A DNA stretch of 64,000 bases from Larkinella knui (GTDB taxonomy: Bacteria > Bacteroidota > Bacteroidia > Cytophagales > Spirosomataceae), in assembly GCF_003858645.1 (NCBI RefSeq), contig NZ_RQJP01000001.1:868001-932000 (forward strand), written 5' to 3'. The translations under genes were made by a program, and so were the position numbers. The first letter of the stretch is position 1. Every line of letters starts with the position of its first letter. Shown here in pieces: positions 27,147-36,297 of the stretch. Under the pieces are notes generated by a model. That model saw only the letters and a list, made by a program, of their open reading frames with translations. It had not been told where the DNA came from and did not search any database.

Positions 27147-28112
27147 ATGATAATTGTTACGGGCGCAACAGGCTTCATCGGAAGCTGTCTGATTTCAAGA
27201 TTGAATCAGGAAAATTTCAATGCTATCATTGCCGTCGATGATTTTTCACGGGAAGATAAGCTGGCCAATTTAGAAGGGAAACGCATTCTGGAACGGGTAG
27301 ACCGCGAAGAGTTTTTCGACTGGCTGGATGACAATTATCATGAGATTGAGTTTCTATTTCACATCGGTGCACGAACCGATACCACCGAGTTTGACCGGAG
27401 TATTTTTGAACATCTTAATGTAGAGTACTCCAAAAAGATCTGGCAGAAATGCATTGACTACCAGATTCCGCTGGTTTATGCTTCCTCTGCGGCAACCTAT
27501 GGGTTGGGTGAGTTGGGTTACGACGACAACGAATCGCTGATTCCGCAGTTAAAACCGCTCAACCCCTACGGCGATTCCAAGAACGAGTTCGATAAGTGGG
27601 TCCTGGAACAGGAAAAGCATCCTTTCTTCTGGGCCGGGCTGAAATTCTTCAATGTTTACGGGCCGAACGAATACCACAAAAACCGCATGGCGTCGGTTAT
27701 TTATCACGCCTTCTGTCAGATCAACCAGAAAGGTTCGATGAAGTTATTCCGGTCGCATCACCCGAATTTCGCAGACGGTGAACAGATGCGCGACTTCATT
27801 TATGTGAAAGATGTGGTGGAGGTTTGCGTGTTTTTGATGCACCACCGCCGAAACTCCGGAATTTATAATCTGGGCAGCGGCAAAGCCCGGACGTTCCTGG
27901 ATTTAGCCAACAACACTTTTCTGGCAATGGGCATCACGCCCCAAATCGAATTCATCGACACACCCGAAGACATCCGGGACAAATACCAGTATTACACCCA
28001 GGCTTCCATGAGCAAACTGCGCTCCATTGGGTATACCCAACCGTTTCAGTCGCTGGAAACCGGTATTGAAGATTACGTGAAGAATTATTTAATTCCCGGA
28101 AACACCCTGTAA
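27147..28112 (+). CDS. hldD: ADP-L-glycero-D-manno-heptose 6-epimerase
   Basis: HldD (RfaD/WaaD), an NADP-dependent extended short-chain dehydrogenase that makes the heptose precursor for lipopolysaccharide. The N-terminal GATGFIGS motif is at residues 5-12. DDFSREDK binds the cofactor, and the catalytic pair is in NPYGDSKNEFDKWV (YxxxK). The family-specific KFFNVYGPNEYHKNRMAS and YQYYTQASMSKLR are present. The 321-residue length is typical. Its TAA stop lies inside the left arm of a perfect 29-bp inverted repeat. Other heptose genes are not in the window. Confidence 0.96.
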   Translation: MIIVTGATGFIGSCLISRLNQENFNAIIAVDDFSREDKLANLEGKRILERVDREEFFDWLDDNYHEIEFLFHIGARTDTTEFDRSIFEHLNVEYSKKIWQKCIDYQIPLVYASSAATYGLGELGYDDNESLIPQLKPLNPYGDSKNEFDKWVLEQEKHPFFWAGLKFFNVYGPNEYHKNRMASVIYHAFCQINQKGSMKLFRSHHPNFADGEQMRDFIYVKDVVEVCVFLMHHRRNSGIYNLGSGKARTFLDLANNTFLAMGITPQIEFIDTPEDIRDKYQYYTQASMSKLRSIGYTQPFQSLETGIEDYVKNYLIPGNTL

Positions 28113-28190
28113 CGTACCCACGGACTTTAGTCCGTGAGCATTGTTACGTGTTTATTGATCACTCACGGACTAAAGTCCGTGGGTACGTTA
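28110..28190. repeat. Perfect 29-bp inverted repeat shared by two convergent gene ends
   Basis: Arms 28110-28138 and 28162-28190 are exact reverse complements around a 23-base loop, starting TAACGTACCCACGG. Each arm is itself almost palindromic (ACGGACT-TT-AGTCCGT). The outermost TAA on each side is the stop codon of hldD and of the subtilisin gene. It is probably a bidirectional terminator or a REP-like element. Confidence 0.85.
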
Positions 28191-29726
28191 TTGCCAGATA
28201 ATTTCGACCACTTCTTTCTTTAAATCCACCGTCGTCCGCTTTTCATCGTGGGTTCGGCGCAGCACAATGGCACCGTTTTGAACGCGCATGGATTCCTGTT
28301 GCAGCACACGGGTGTCGTCTTTTTTGTGGAAAATCGACACCGACACATCCGCGTATTCGGCCAGTGGCAGGGAATAAGTTTTGCCTGAAACCTTAATGGA
28401 ACGGGCCAATGAGGGTGTCGGTTGTCCTTTCGCCAGCGCCAGCGCGCGTGATGCCTGCGGGACGCCATACCCAATGTAATTGTTGCCGTAGGGGTAGAGA
28501 TGCGACGATTTTTCAATAATGCTGATCAATTCCTTGTTGGTCAGCTTCGGATTCGCCTGCATCAGGCAAGCCGCAAAACCGGTGATGACCGGTGCCGATA
28601 AGGAGGTTCCGTAGAGCGAAAAACAGGAAACATTCGGTTTCAGATACGGCAAAAATTCCGGACCGATGCTGCTGTAGCCAATGCGATTCCAGACTTTATT
28701 GTTGGTTGCGCCAACGGCCAGCACACCCTGTGCGTCGGCCGGTGTCGATATGATCCGCCACGAGCGGTCGTCGCCCTCATTACCGGCTGAAACGATTACC
28801 AGAATGCCTTTCTTGTCGGCGGCCAATTGAGCGGCTTTACTGATCAGGCTCGTGTGACCATCCATTTGATCGGGCTGATAATTTTCTTTCGGATTGGTAA
28901 ATCCTTTCGCGTAACCCAGGGAGGTATTGATGATGCGTACGCCCAGGCTGTCCATCCATTCCATCGCAGCAATCCAGTTATCTTCTTCGCCCCGAAACTC
29001 ACGGGCACCGTGGTCGGTGCGGGCCAGGTAAAAAGTGGCATCCGTGGCGAGTCCATACTGGATATTTTCATTCGGATCATGGCCCGAAATAGCCGCCATA
29101 ACTTCCGTGCCGTGGAAATCGGAAAGTGTTTCGAGTGAACCAAAAAAGGCGTTGCGTGGCCGGTTGGTATTCACATAATCGCGGACATCCTTGATACCGT
29201 TCCGGTGGAAAATCTGTTTCAGGGCACTGGCGGAGTCGGCCCCGAAAAAACCGGCATCGATCACACCAATGGTCACATTTTTGGCAGTCATCCCGGCCCG
29301 GCCAAATACTTCGGCCTGAATCTGAGACATGACCGGTGCCATTTGAACTTTTGTTACATCATGATCAATGCTGTTGATGACGATATTCCGATCGATGGGA
29401 ACCAGTTCTTTGACAAACGATAACGCTTTTACCTCTTGCACCTGATCCGGCGTCAACTCCGCTGAAACCGCGTTGAGCCAGCGCGAACGATACAGGGGAC
29501 GGACGCCTTCATCGGATAAAGCCTGCAAATAAGCCGGATTTAATGGGAAATCCGTTTCGTCTACCGATAATCCCATCGACTGGCGATTGGAAAGCGTACG
29601 GGGAGAAAGCGACGGATGCTGGGCGGAAGGCTTGTCTTTCAGGGTAATCCAGTATTTGGACTGGGCATTCGTGAGACCGGTGCCAACGACCAATATCCCA
29701 AAAAGAAGCGTTGCAATTTTTTTCAT
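28188..29726 (-). CDS. Secreted S8 subtilisin-like serine protease
   Basis: A 512-residue exported protease. The signal peptide MKKIATLLFGILVVGTGLTNA ends near residue 21. A pro-region of about 100 residues follows (KYWITLKDK ... ELTPDQVQEVKALSFVKELVPI), then the S8 domain. The catalytic residues are Asp in IGVIDAGFFG, His in DFHGTEVMAAISG and Ser in GTSLSAPVITG, with the oxyanion Asn in VSAGNEG. The C-terminal ~90 residues form a small beta domain that is not a clear T9SS signal. The start is placed at the Lys-rich signal peptide; the upstream in-frame ATG is poorer. Confidence 0.93.
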   Translation of the reverse strand: MKKIATLLFGILVVGTGLTNAQSKYWITLKDKPSAQHPSLSPRTLSNRQSMGLSVDETDFPLNPAYLQALSDEGVRPLYRSRWLNAVSAELTPDQVQEVKALSFVKELVPIDRNIVINSIDHDVTKVQMAPVMSQIQAEVFGRAGMTAKNVTIGVIDAGFFGADSASALKQIFHRNGIKDVRDYVNTNRPRNAFFGSLETLSDFHGTEVMAAISGHDPNENIQYGLATDATFYLARTDHGAREFRGEEDNWIAAMEWMDSLGVRIINTSLGYAKGFTNPKENYQPDQMDGHTSLISKAAQLAADKKGILVIVSAGNEGDDRSWRIISTPADAQGVLAVGATNNKVWNRIGYSSIGPEFLPYLKPNVSCFSLYGTSLSAPVITGFAACLMQANPKLTNKELISIIEKSSHLYPYGNNYIGYGVPQASRALALAKGQPTPSLARSIKVSGKTYSLPLAEYADVSVSIFHKKDDTRVLQQESMRVQNGAIVLRRTHDEKRTTVDLKKEVVEIIWQ

Positions 29727-29809
29727 TGAAACGAAAACATCAATTTTAGGCATTAAAGTACAAAATGATATTGATATTACCGAATAAGCACCTTTGAAAC
29801 ACGGACCGT

Positions 29810-31105
29810 ATGAAGTATACAGCCATCAGCAACGACTTGTTTACCCGAAACCGCCAGCGTCTGGCGGGCTTATTGAAACCTAAATCCGTGGTGGTTCTGA
29901 ACGCCAATGATGTTATGCCGACCAATGCCGATGGCACGATGGGTTTTCGACAGAACAATGATCTTTTTTACCTGTCCGGCGTCGATCAGGAAGAGACCAT
30001 TCTGGTGTTGTTTCCCGAGCATCCGGACGAGAAATTTCGGGAAGTCCTTTTTTTGCGGGAAACCAGTGAGCTGATTGAGATTTGGGAGGGCCATAAACTG
30101 ACCAAAGAAGAAGCCGAACAGACCTCGGGCATTTCCCGAAAGTCGATTTTCTGGACGCATGAGTTCGAAAAAGTATTCATTCAGATGGTATTTGAAGCCG
30201 AGCACCTCTATTTGAATTCCAACGAACACACCCGAAATTCGTCGGAAGTGGAATCCCGTGAAGCGCGCGGCATCCGTCAATTTAAAGAAAAATACCCCCT
30301 TCACCGGTTTGAAAGACTGGCACCCCTGATGCATTACCTGCGGGCCATCAAGCAGCCGGAGGAAGTGACGCTGCTCCGCGAAGCGGTTCGGATTACGGAA
30401 GACGGTTTTCGGCGGTTGTTGAAATTTATCAAACCCGGCGTGTGGGAATATGAAATCGAGGCCGAATTACTGCACGAATTCGTTCGCCAGCGGTCGCGCG
30501 GATTTGCGTATGAGCCCATCATCGCATCGGGCGCCAATGCGTGCGTTTTGCATTATACCCAGAACAACCAGGCGTGTAAAGCTGGCGAGGTGATTCTGCT
30601 TGATGTGGCTGCCGAATACGGGAATTACAACGCCGATCTGACCCGTAGTCTGCCGGTAAACGGGCGGTTTACGGACCGCCAAAAAGCCGTCTACCAAGCC
30701 GTTCTGCACGTGATGAAAGAAGCAAAAAAGATGCTGGTGCCGGGAAATGTCTGGGACGACTACCACAGGGAAGTCGGAAAGATCATGGAAGCGCAACTCA
30801 TTGGCCTGGGTTTACTGGATCGTCATGACGTGGAGAAACAGGACCCGGATGCGCCCTTGTACCGGAAGTATTTCATGCACGGAACCTCCCATTTTCTGGG
30901 GCTGGATGTGCACGATGTCGGCAATAAATACCGCAAATTTGAAGCTGGGATGGTTTTTACCTGCGAACCGGGTATCTATATACGCCAGGAAGGGCTGGGG
31001 ATCCGGCTGGAGAACAATATCCTGATTACGGAAACCGGTAACGTTGATTTGATGGATTCGATCCCGGTCGAAATTGAGGAAATTGAGGATTTAATGAATC
31101 AATAG
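29810..31105 (+). CDS. pepP: Aminopeptidase P family protein (M24B Xaa-Pro peptidase)
   Basis: A 431-residue metallopeptidase that removes an N-terminal residue before proline. The N-terminal creatinase-like domain (residues 1-170, with NDLFYLSGV) precedes the pita-bread domain. Metal ligands are Asp in LLDVAAEYGNYNADLTRS (two Asp), His in GTSHFLGLDVHDVG, Glu in FTCEPGIYI and Glu in IRLENNILIT. The protein lacks a signal peptide and is cytosolic. It is divergent from the subtilisin gene (83 bases apart) and ends at a strong hairpin shared with the TetR gene. Confidence 0.93.
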   Translation: MKYTAISNDLFTRNRQRLAGLLKPKSVVVLNANDVMPTNADGTMGFRQNNDLFYLSGVDQEETILVLFPEHPDEKFREVLFLRETSELIEIWEGHKLTKEEAEQTSGISRKSIFWTHEFEKVFIQMVFEAEHLYLNSNEHTRNSSEVESREARGIRQFKEKYPLHRFERLAPLMHYLRAIKQPEEVTLLREAVRITEDGFRRLLKFIKPGVWEYEIEAELLHEFVRQRSRGFAYEPIIASGANACVLHYTQNNQACKAGEVILLDVAAEYGNYNADLTRSLPVNGRFTDRQKAVYQAVLHVMKEAKKMLVPGNVWDDYHREVGKIMEAQLIGLGLLDRHDVEKQDPDAPLYRKYFMHGTSHFLGLDVHDVGNKYRKFEAGMVFTCEPGIYIRQEGLGIRLENNILITETGNVDLMDSIPVEIEEIEDLMNQ

Positions 31106-31112
31106 CTTAGGC

Positions 31113-31144
31113 CAGCGCCGGGCATTGATAACGGCCCGGCGCTG
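31113..31144. terminator. Hairpin between convergent pepP and tetR-type genes
   Basis: CAGCGCCGGGC pairs exactly with GCCCGGCGCTG around a 10-base loop. There is no strong T-tract, so termination by this hairpin alone is less sure. Confidence 0.55.
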
Positions 31145-31151
31145 ACACAGG

Positions 31152-31784
31152 CTAGTGTAGCGTATCACAAATCCGGTGAATGGCGTACTCGATTCGTTTC
31201 CAGCCCTCTTCGGATTGCAAGTCGACGTTCATAAACTGGTGCTGACTGGGGGCAATCAGAAGCAGCATGGTAATGCCCGATACCAGAATGGCCGTTACGG
31301 CATTCTGGTCTTCTTTTTCGTTGGTGAAGAATTTGTCCAGTATCTGCTGGAACGATTCATTGCGGGTGGTGGCCAGTTGTTGAGTCAGATACGAACCCGG
31401 ATTACTGATTTCCCACTTCAACATTTCCTGAGCGGGTGTCCGGTGTTTCAGCTCGCGCAGCAGCCCGATCAGGTATTCGACCCGGGCTTGGGTTTTCACG
31501 TTAAGATCAGACTCCGAATTGTTTTCCAGAAACTGTTTGTTGTAGTCGGTCAGAAAATGCCCTTCCCGTAGAAACTGCTGCATCAGGCCTTCCCAACCCC
31601 CAAAATACCGGTAAATGAGCACTTTGTTAACTCCGGCTTTCTCAGCCACTGCATTGATTCCAACTCGGTTGACGCCACGTTCGGAAATCACTTGACCGAC
31701 AGCCTGAAGAATGCGAGCCATGGTCTGTGTTCGACTCCTTTTCCGTTCCTCTATCATTCGATTAATCTCAAATTTTTGGGGCAA
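31152..31784 (-). CDS. TetR/AcrR family transcriptional regulator
   Basis: A 210-residue one-component repressor. The N-terminal helix-turn-helix is MARILQAVGQVISERGVNRVGINAVAEKAGVNKVLIYRYFGGWEGLMQQFL (about residues 22-72). A helical ligand domain follows with no recognisable specificity. The promoter region upstream is A/T-rich. It is convergent with pepP and about 160 bases from the WapI-like gene on the same strand. The target genes cannot be read from the context. Confidence 0.9.
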   Translation of the reverse strand: MPQKFEINRMIEERKRSRTQTMARILQAVGQVISERGVNRVGINAVAEKAGVNKVLIYRYFGGWEGLMQQFLREGHFLTDYNKQFLENNSESDLNVKTQARVEYLIGLLRELKHRTPAQEMLKWEISNPGSYLTQQLATTRNESFQQILDKFFTNEKEDQNAVTAILVSGITMLLLIAPSQHQFMNVDLQSEEGWKRIEYAIHRICDTLH

Positions 31785-31943
31785 AAATGTCCCCGTTCAA
31801 TTTGGTTATAAAGCTATAATTACTGATTAATTCGGACAAAGTTACGGCTTATTAGGCAAAAAGGAGTTCGCTTTCGGAAAATGATAGGTAAAAGTGAGAG
31901 AAAAGGTAGAAAACGGTAACTTTAGTAGGTGTCTGAATAAAGA

Positions 31944-32375
31944 TCACCGTTCCGGGAAAAGCGCCAGCTGATTGACCAGATCCCGAATGGCTTCGCGGAG
32001 TTGAAACCGGGTCAAGGTGACGTCCATCAGCAGTGGAAAGTCCGGATAAGGATGCCAGGAAGGCGTCAGGGAGCGGTCCAACTGGATCTGCAAATGGTAG
32101 TGTTCGTTCGGCAGCGAGGTCGCTTCGACGTTCAAACCCGGCTCGGCAAACGAAACCGTCACGTGGTTGACCGCCCGGTTCCAGAGCAGTTTCAGGCCGT
32201 TGATCAGCCGTTTGATTTCCCAGGTGTGGAGTGGAGCCGATTGCTGGTAAAATTCTTTCTGCCATTCGGTCGAAAGCTCACAAAGCAGGCTGTTGCGTTC
32301 CCGCCAGTTTGTTCCCTTTACACCGTAGCCTTTTATTAATAGTTCAAAAGAACCCGTAGAGCTGTTGAGTTTCAT
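31944..32375 (-). CDS. WapI-like small protein of unknown function
   Basis: A 143-residue protein (MKLNSSTGSFELLIKGYG ... LHTWEIKRLINGLKLLW ... VSFAEPGLNVEATSL). It resembles the WapI family, first seen as immunity proteins for WapA toxins and also widespread without toxins. No toxin gene is beside it, so an immunity role is not supported here. The assignment is from pattern memory only. It is followed by the TetR gene on the same strand. The 260-base gap upstream to the next gene is A/T-rich and shows no clear feature. Confidence 0.6.
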   Translation of the reverse strand: MKLNSSTGSFELLIKGYGVKGTNWRERNSLLCELSTEWQKEFYQQSAPLHTWEIKRLINGLKLLWNRAVNHVTVSFAEPGLNVEATSLPNEHYHLQIQLDRSLTPSWHPYPDFPLLMDVTLTRFQLREAIRDLVNQLALFPER

Positions 32376-32635
32376 AACGTTAGGGGAGGGTTTTGTCTTT
32401 AGACATACGTTGGCCTATCTACCAAATATAGTTTACAACCCGATTTACTCCAAATGAAAAATGGGAATCTTTTTTAATGACCCGGTTTCAATCTTTTTTA
32501 CGGTTTTGTGCCGACAACGGGGGCGGTTGTCTATCTTTGCGCGAATTTGTTCAACCGTTTTTGGTCGTTCATCCCGTTTTTTTCATTCGTAAACACGGGA
32601 TCAATTCCCAAATTCTAACCAGTCAGAGATATAAA

Positions 32636-33847
32636 ATGGCTAAAGTGCTGATTATTGGTGCCGGAGGAGTCGGGAGTGTCGTTGCGCATAAATGCGCGTT
32701 GAATGCCGACGTCTTCACAGACATTATGCTGGCCAGCCGGACGCTTTCCAAATGCGATAAAATTGCCGCTGAGATCCGGGAAATGCACGGTGTGGAAATC
32801 AAAACGGCGAAGGTCGATGCCGACGTTGTTGCCGAAATGGTGATGCTGATCAAGCAATTTCAACCCGTGCTGGTTATCAACGTGGCCTTGCCCTATCAGG
32901 ATTTGCCCATTATGGATGCCTGTCTGGAAACGCGGACGCACTACATGGATACCGCCAATTATGAGCCCAAAGAGGTAGCTAAATTTGAATACAGCTGGCA
33001 GTGGGCGTATCAGGAGCGGTTTAAGGAAGCCGGTATTATGGCCTTGCTGGGCTGCGGATTCGATCCGGGGGCCACGCAGGTTTTTACCGCCTATGCCGCC
33101 AAGCACCACTTCGATGAAATGCATTATCTGGACATCGTCGATTGCAATGCCGGAAATCACGGCAAGGCCTTTGCCACCAATTTTAATCCCGAAATCAACA
33201 TTCGCGAAATTACGCAGCCGGGACGCTACTGGGAGAATGGCGAATGGATCGAAATTGAACCTATGTCGATTCACAAACCGATTTCTTACCCCGAAATTGG
33301 CCCTAAAGAGTCGTACGTGCTGTATCACGAAGAACTGGAATCCCTCGTCAAAAACTTCCCGACGCTGAAACGGGCGCGGTTCTGGATGACGTTCGGACAG
33401 GCTTATATTACCCACCTGCAAGTGCTGGAAAATGTGGGAATGACCAGCATCAAACCAATCCGGTTTCAGGGCATCGACATTGTGCCCCTGGAATTCTTGA
33501 AAGCCGTATTGCCCGCCCCCGATACGCTGGGCGAAAATTATACGGGCCAGACGTCGATCGGTTGCCAGATCAAAGGCATCAAGGACGGACAGGAAAAAAC
33601 GTACTTTATCTGGAACAATTGCGACCACGCCGAGACCTATAAGGAGGTTCGCGGACAGGCCGTTAGCTACACCACGGGCGTTCCGGCTATGATCGGGGCC
33701 ATGCTGATGCTGAAGGGCGTCTGGATGCAACCGGGCGTCTGGAACTGCGAACAGCTTGATCCCGACCCGTTCATCGAACAAATGAACAAACAGGGCCTGC
33801 CGGTTCAGGATCAGGTCAATGAGCCACTAAGCGTAGAAGGTGAATAA
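32636..33847 (+). CDS. Carboxynorspermidine synthase (saccharopine dehydrogenase family)
   Basis: An NADPH-dependent enzyme of the saccharopine dehydrogenase fold. It condenses aspartate semialdehyde with diaminopropane or putrescine to carboxynorspermidine or carboxyspermidine. The product is 403 residues from MAKVLIIGAGGVGSVVAHKCA, the Rossmann motif. It closely matches the Vibrio carboxynorspermidine dehydrogenase in the blocks SRTLSKCDKIA, AGIMALLGCGFDPGATQVFTAYA, DCNAGNHGKAFATNFNPE and SYTTGVPAMIGA. The partner decarboxylase lies 2.5 kb downstream. The start is taken at MAKV; an in-frame extension of 53 codons upstream is low-complexity and unlikely. Confidence 0.88.
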   Translation: MAKVLIIGAGGVGSVVAHKCALNADVFTDIMLASRTLSKCDKIAAEIREMHGVEIKTAKVDADVVAEMVMLIKQFQPVLVINVALPYQDLPIMDACLETRTHYMDTANYEPKEVAKFEYSWQWAYQERFKEAGIMALLGCGFDPGATQVFTAYAAKHHFDEMHYLDIVDCNAGNHGKAFATNFNPEINIREITQPGRYWENGEWIEIEPMSIHKPISYPEIGPKESYVLYHEELESLVKNFPTLKRARFWMTFGQAYITHLQVLENVGMTSIKPIRFQGIDIVPLEFLKAVLPAPDTLGENYTGQTSIGCQIKGIKDGQEKTYFIWNNCDHAETYKEVRGQAVSYTTGVPAMIGAMLMLKGVWMQPGVWNCEQLDPDPFIEQMNKQGLPVQDQVNEPLSVEGE

Positions 33848-33925
33848 TAAATGATGAATAATAAATGATGAATGATGAATGGGCTGACGCAATAATTCAT
33901 CGTTCATCATTCATCATTAAAAATT
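33846..33925. repeat. Imperfect inverted repeat of ATGATGAAT units
   Basis: Left arm built of ATGATGAAT/ATAAATG units, right arm of ATTCATCAT units, meeting at GGCTGACGC (33882-33890). The same GGCTGACG octamer stands at the apex of the hairpin after hslV. It occupies the gap between two convergent genes and may end both transcripts. Confidence 0.65.
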
Positions 33926-35324
33926 AACTTCTAAGCCAGCCGCCCCGGAAGCCGGCCCGGAGCAAGCCCCGGCGGATGATGGGATTGCGCATCATGAGGT
34001 TCCAGATGAGATTGGTGCGGTAATTTTCGGTCATCAGCAGAATGGGCCCGCTGTCGATTCCCAGGTAATCGGTGTCGAACCACTGACCCGGGTAGCTCGG
34101 GTTAAAGGCGTCCTTAAAACCGTAGGGACCGTAGATTTTCTTTCCATACCGGTATTTCATTAGCTGGAGCGCCCGAATGCTTTCTTCCGGCGTAAACGGC
34201 ATCGATCCGCCCGCGGCTGTAGGCGCAATGGTGCCATCGTCCACTACCTGCAAAGCTGAGGCTCCGCGGGCGCGGTAGGAGAAGAATTGCCGCCCATTGA
34301 TGAGCGTATCCTTCGGGCCATCGCTGGCCGTCAATCCCCAGATGTCGGTCTGGTAATCCCTGAATCCTTCCGGGTTTTCGATGCAATAGGCGCGGTTGGC
34401 GAGCGTGGCCCGGCGGCTGTTTTCAAAATAATCGATTCCTCGCCAGCGCATGTATGCATCTTTGATGCTTCGGAAATCGATCCAGATGTGTGAATACTGA
34501 TGGCCAAACAGCGGGTCGAAATTAACGTGTGAAAACTCCTTGAATTCTTTCCAGTCGTAGGTCGATGTCCATTCGGTCCAGGCCTCAGATTCAATGGGAT
34601 ACGTGGGCGAAGCCAGCGCCAGGACATACAGAATCATTGCTTCGTTATACCCCTTCCAGTCCGTCTTGATAAAACCGCTTTCGGGATGCCAGCCCATGGA
34701 AACCAGCGGTTTTCGGGCCTGCATCCACTGCCAGTCGACCCGCCGATAGATGCGGTCGACGAGCATCCTGATTTCCTTTTCGGCAGAGGTATTTTTATCA
34801 AAATACGTCTGACAACTGAGCATCCCGGCCAGGAGCAAAGCCGTATCGATGGTCGACAATTCCACCTGTTTGAACCGGAGCCCGGTTTTCATATCCAGAA
34901 AATGGTAAAAAAAACCGTGGTAACCGGTCGCGTTTTTTTCATCCGCCGATTGGGGGGCGTAAGTAAAAAAGCGCAGGGTTTTCAGGGTCCGGTCGGCAGC
35001 TTCCTGGCGGCTCACATACCCCCGCTCAACGCCCAGCACATACGCCGTCAGCCCAAATCCGGTGGCGGCAATACTGGCAAATGAAGGCGTTGGATACCGG
35101 TCGGGAATCAGGCCATTGGCGGTATTGCCCAAATCCCAGAAGTAATGAAAAGTCTCCCGTTGCAGGGAATCAAGGAACCGCTTCGACGTTGCGACGCCCC
35201 GGGGTTGGGCGATGGATGGCACCCGGATTTGCGTAAAACAAACCGTCAGAAACAGACAAAATCGTAGAATAACGCAACTGGCACGGGACAAATAAAACCG
35301 GTATTGGCAGCCTTTGACTTTCAT
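33924..35324 (-). CDS. Glucoamylase-domain glycoside hydrolase (GH144-like endo-beta-1,2-glucanase)
   Basis: A 466-residue exported enzyme of the PF10091 glycoamylase family, whose Bacteroidota members in GH144 cut beta-1,2-glucan. A hydrophobic signal segment near residues 10-38 ends before SIAQ. Family blocks are RETFHYFWDLGNTANGLIPDR, SIAATGFGLTAYVLGVERGYVSR, VELSTIDTALLLAGML, GWHPESGFIKTDWKGYNEAM and IWGLTASDGPK. FDTDYLGIDSGPILLMTENYRT ends the (alpha/alpha)6 barrel. The start at 35324 gives a better signal peptide than the upstream ATG. No susC/susD pair is near. Substrate assignment is tentative. Confidence 0.85.
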   Translation of the reverse strand: MKVKGCQYRFYLSRASCVILRFCLFLTVCFTQIRVPSIAQPRGVATSKRFLDSLQRETFHYFWDLGNTANGLIPDRYPTPSFASIAATGFGLTAYVLGVERGYVSRQEAADRTLKTLRFFTYAPQSADEKNATGYHGFFYHFLDMKTGLRFKQVELSTIDTALLLAGMLSCQTYFDKNTSAEKEIRMLVDRIYRRVDWQWMQARKPLVSMGWHPESGFIKTDWKGYNEAMILYVLALASPTYPIESEAWTEWTSTYDWKEFKEFSHVNFDPLFGHQYSHIWIDFRSIKDAYMRWRGIDYFENSRRATLANRAYCIENPEGFRDYQTDIWGLTASDGPKDTLINGRQFFSYRARGASALQVVDDGTIAPTAAGGSMPFTPEESIRALQLMKYRYGKKIYGPYGFKDAFNPSYPGQWFDTDYLGIDSGPILLMTENYRTNLIWNLMMRNPIIRRGLLRAGFRGGWLRS

Positions 35325-35391
35325 GGCAAAGTAATCAGCGGTATGGTGCGGGAAAGATAGTAGAAAGAAAACAAAATAGTTGATCATAAAC

Positions 35392-35421
35392 TTGTATATA
35401 TAATTTACCTATATATATTTG
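35392..35421 (+). promoter_or_regulatory. Promoter of the tonB gene
   Basis: TTG at 35392-35394, a 19-base spacer and TATATTTG at 35414-35421. The predicted start near 35426 leaves a leader of about 22 bases. The flanks are A/T-rich, as expected for a strong promoter. Confidence 0.65.
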
Positions 35422-35447
35422 TATCAGTCACTAACTACTACCAGGCT

Positions 35448-36269
35448 ATGACACCCGAACAGCTAAAAGTCGCCACGCTCGACGACATCGTATTTGAAAA
35501 CCGCAATAAACTGTATGGCGCCTACGAATTGCGGCAGGTGTATAACCGGAGTGCCAGTCGGGCGCTCTGGTTGGGAATTGCGCTATTTGGAGCCGCTCTG
35601 GCGACGCCAACGCTCTATAACCGGCTAAAACCCGCCGAAGCGCCGGATCAGTTTATGAATGAAGTGGTGCTGGAAAATATCAAGACCCTGCCGCAGGAGG
35701 AGCCGCCCATTGTGGTTCCGCCACCACCGGAAGTGCTGCCAAAAATAGCCACGGTCCGGAATCTGCCGCCGGAAGTGGTTACTGAAGCGCCCGATGAGGT
35801 GACGGTGCCGACGGTGGATGATCTGGAGGATAAAGTTTCGAGTGATAAAACCCAGGAAGGGGATCCAAATGCGCTCGAAACGATTGAAGCACCCACGGAA
35901 ACGGCCGGACCGGCACCGGTTGAAAAAGCGATCGAGGCCGAACGCAAACCGGACGAAGTTTTTATTTCGGTTGAACAGAATCCGCAGTTTCCCGGTGGGA
36001 TGAAACAGATGGCTGAATTTCTCGAAAAAAATCTGCGATACCCGCCCGCGGCATCCCGGGCCGGGATTTCGGGTAAAGTGTATCTTCAATTTGTGGTCAA
36101 TACCGACGGCAGCATTGTCGATGTAACCGTTGTGAAGGGCATTGGATTTGGCTGTGATGAAGAAGCCCTGCGGGTGGTAAAAAAAATGCCTCCCTGGCAA
36201 CCGGGCAAGCAATCGGGGCGCCCGGTACGCGTCCGGTTTACGCTCCCGGTCGTGTTTGCGCTGGAATGA
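35448..36269 (+). CDS. tonB: Energy transducer TonB
   Basis: A 273-residue TonB that couples inner-membrane proton motive force to outer-membrane receptors. The N-terminus MTPEQLKVATLDDIVFENRNKLYGAYELR is the typical Bacteroidota cytoplasmic segment. One transmembrane segment follows (about residues 40-58), then a long Pro/Glu/Val-rich periplasmic linker (EEPPIVVPPPPEV). The C-terminal TonB domain runs from FPGGMKQMAEFLEKNLRYPPAA to RVRFTLPVVF, with the GxVxLxFVVNTDGSI strand. ExbB and ExbD are not adjacent. Confidence 0.93.
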   Translation: MTPEQLKVATLDDIVFENRNKLYGAYELRQVYNRSASRALWLGIALFGAALATPTLYNRLKPAEAPDQFMNEVVLENIKTLPQEEPPIVVPPPPEVLPKIATVRNLPPEVVTEAPDEVTVPTVDDLEDKVSSDKTQEGDPNALETIEAPTETAGPAPVEKAIEAERKPDEVFISVEQNPQFPGGMKQMAEFLEKNLRYPPAASRAGISGKVYLQFVVNTDGSIVDVTVVKGIGFGCDEEALRVVKKMPPWQPGKQSGRPVRVRFTLPVVFALE

Positions 36270-36297
36270 TGGCCACCCTGTCCTCCCAATTTGTACC

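Noticed and set aside
32615-33781. 388-codon antisense frame opposite the carboxynorspermidine synthase gene
   Set aside because: Its His/Phe-rich composition is typical of antisense frames, and the sense gene is well identified.
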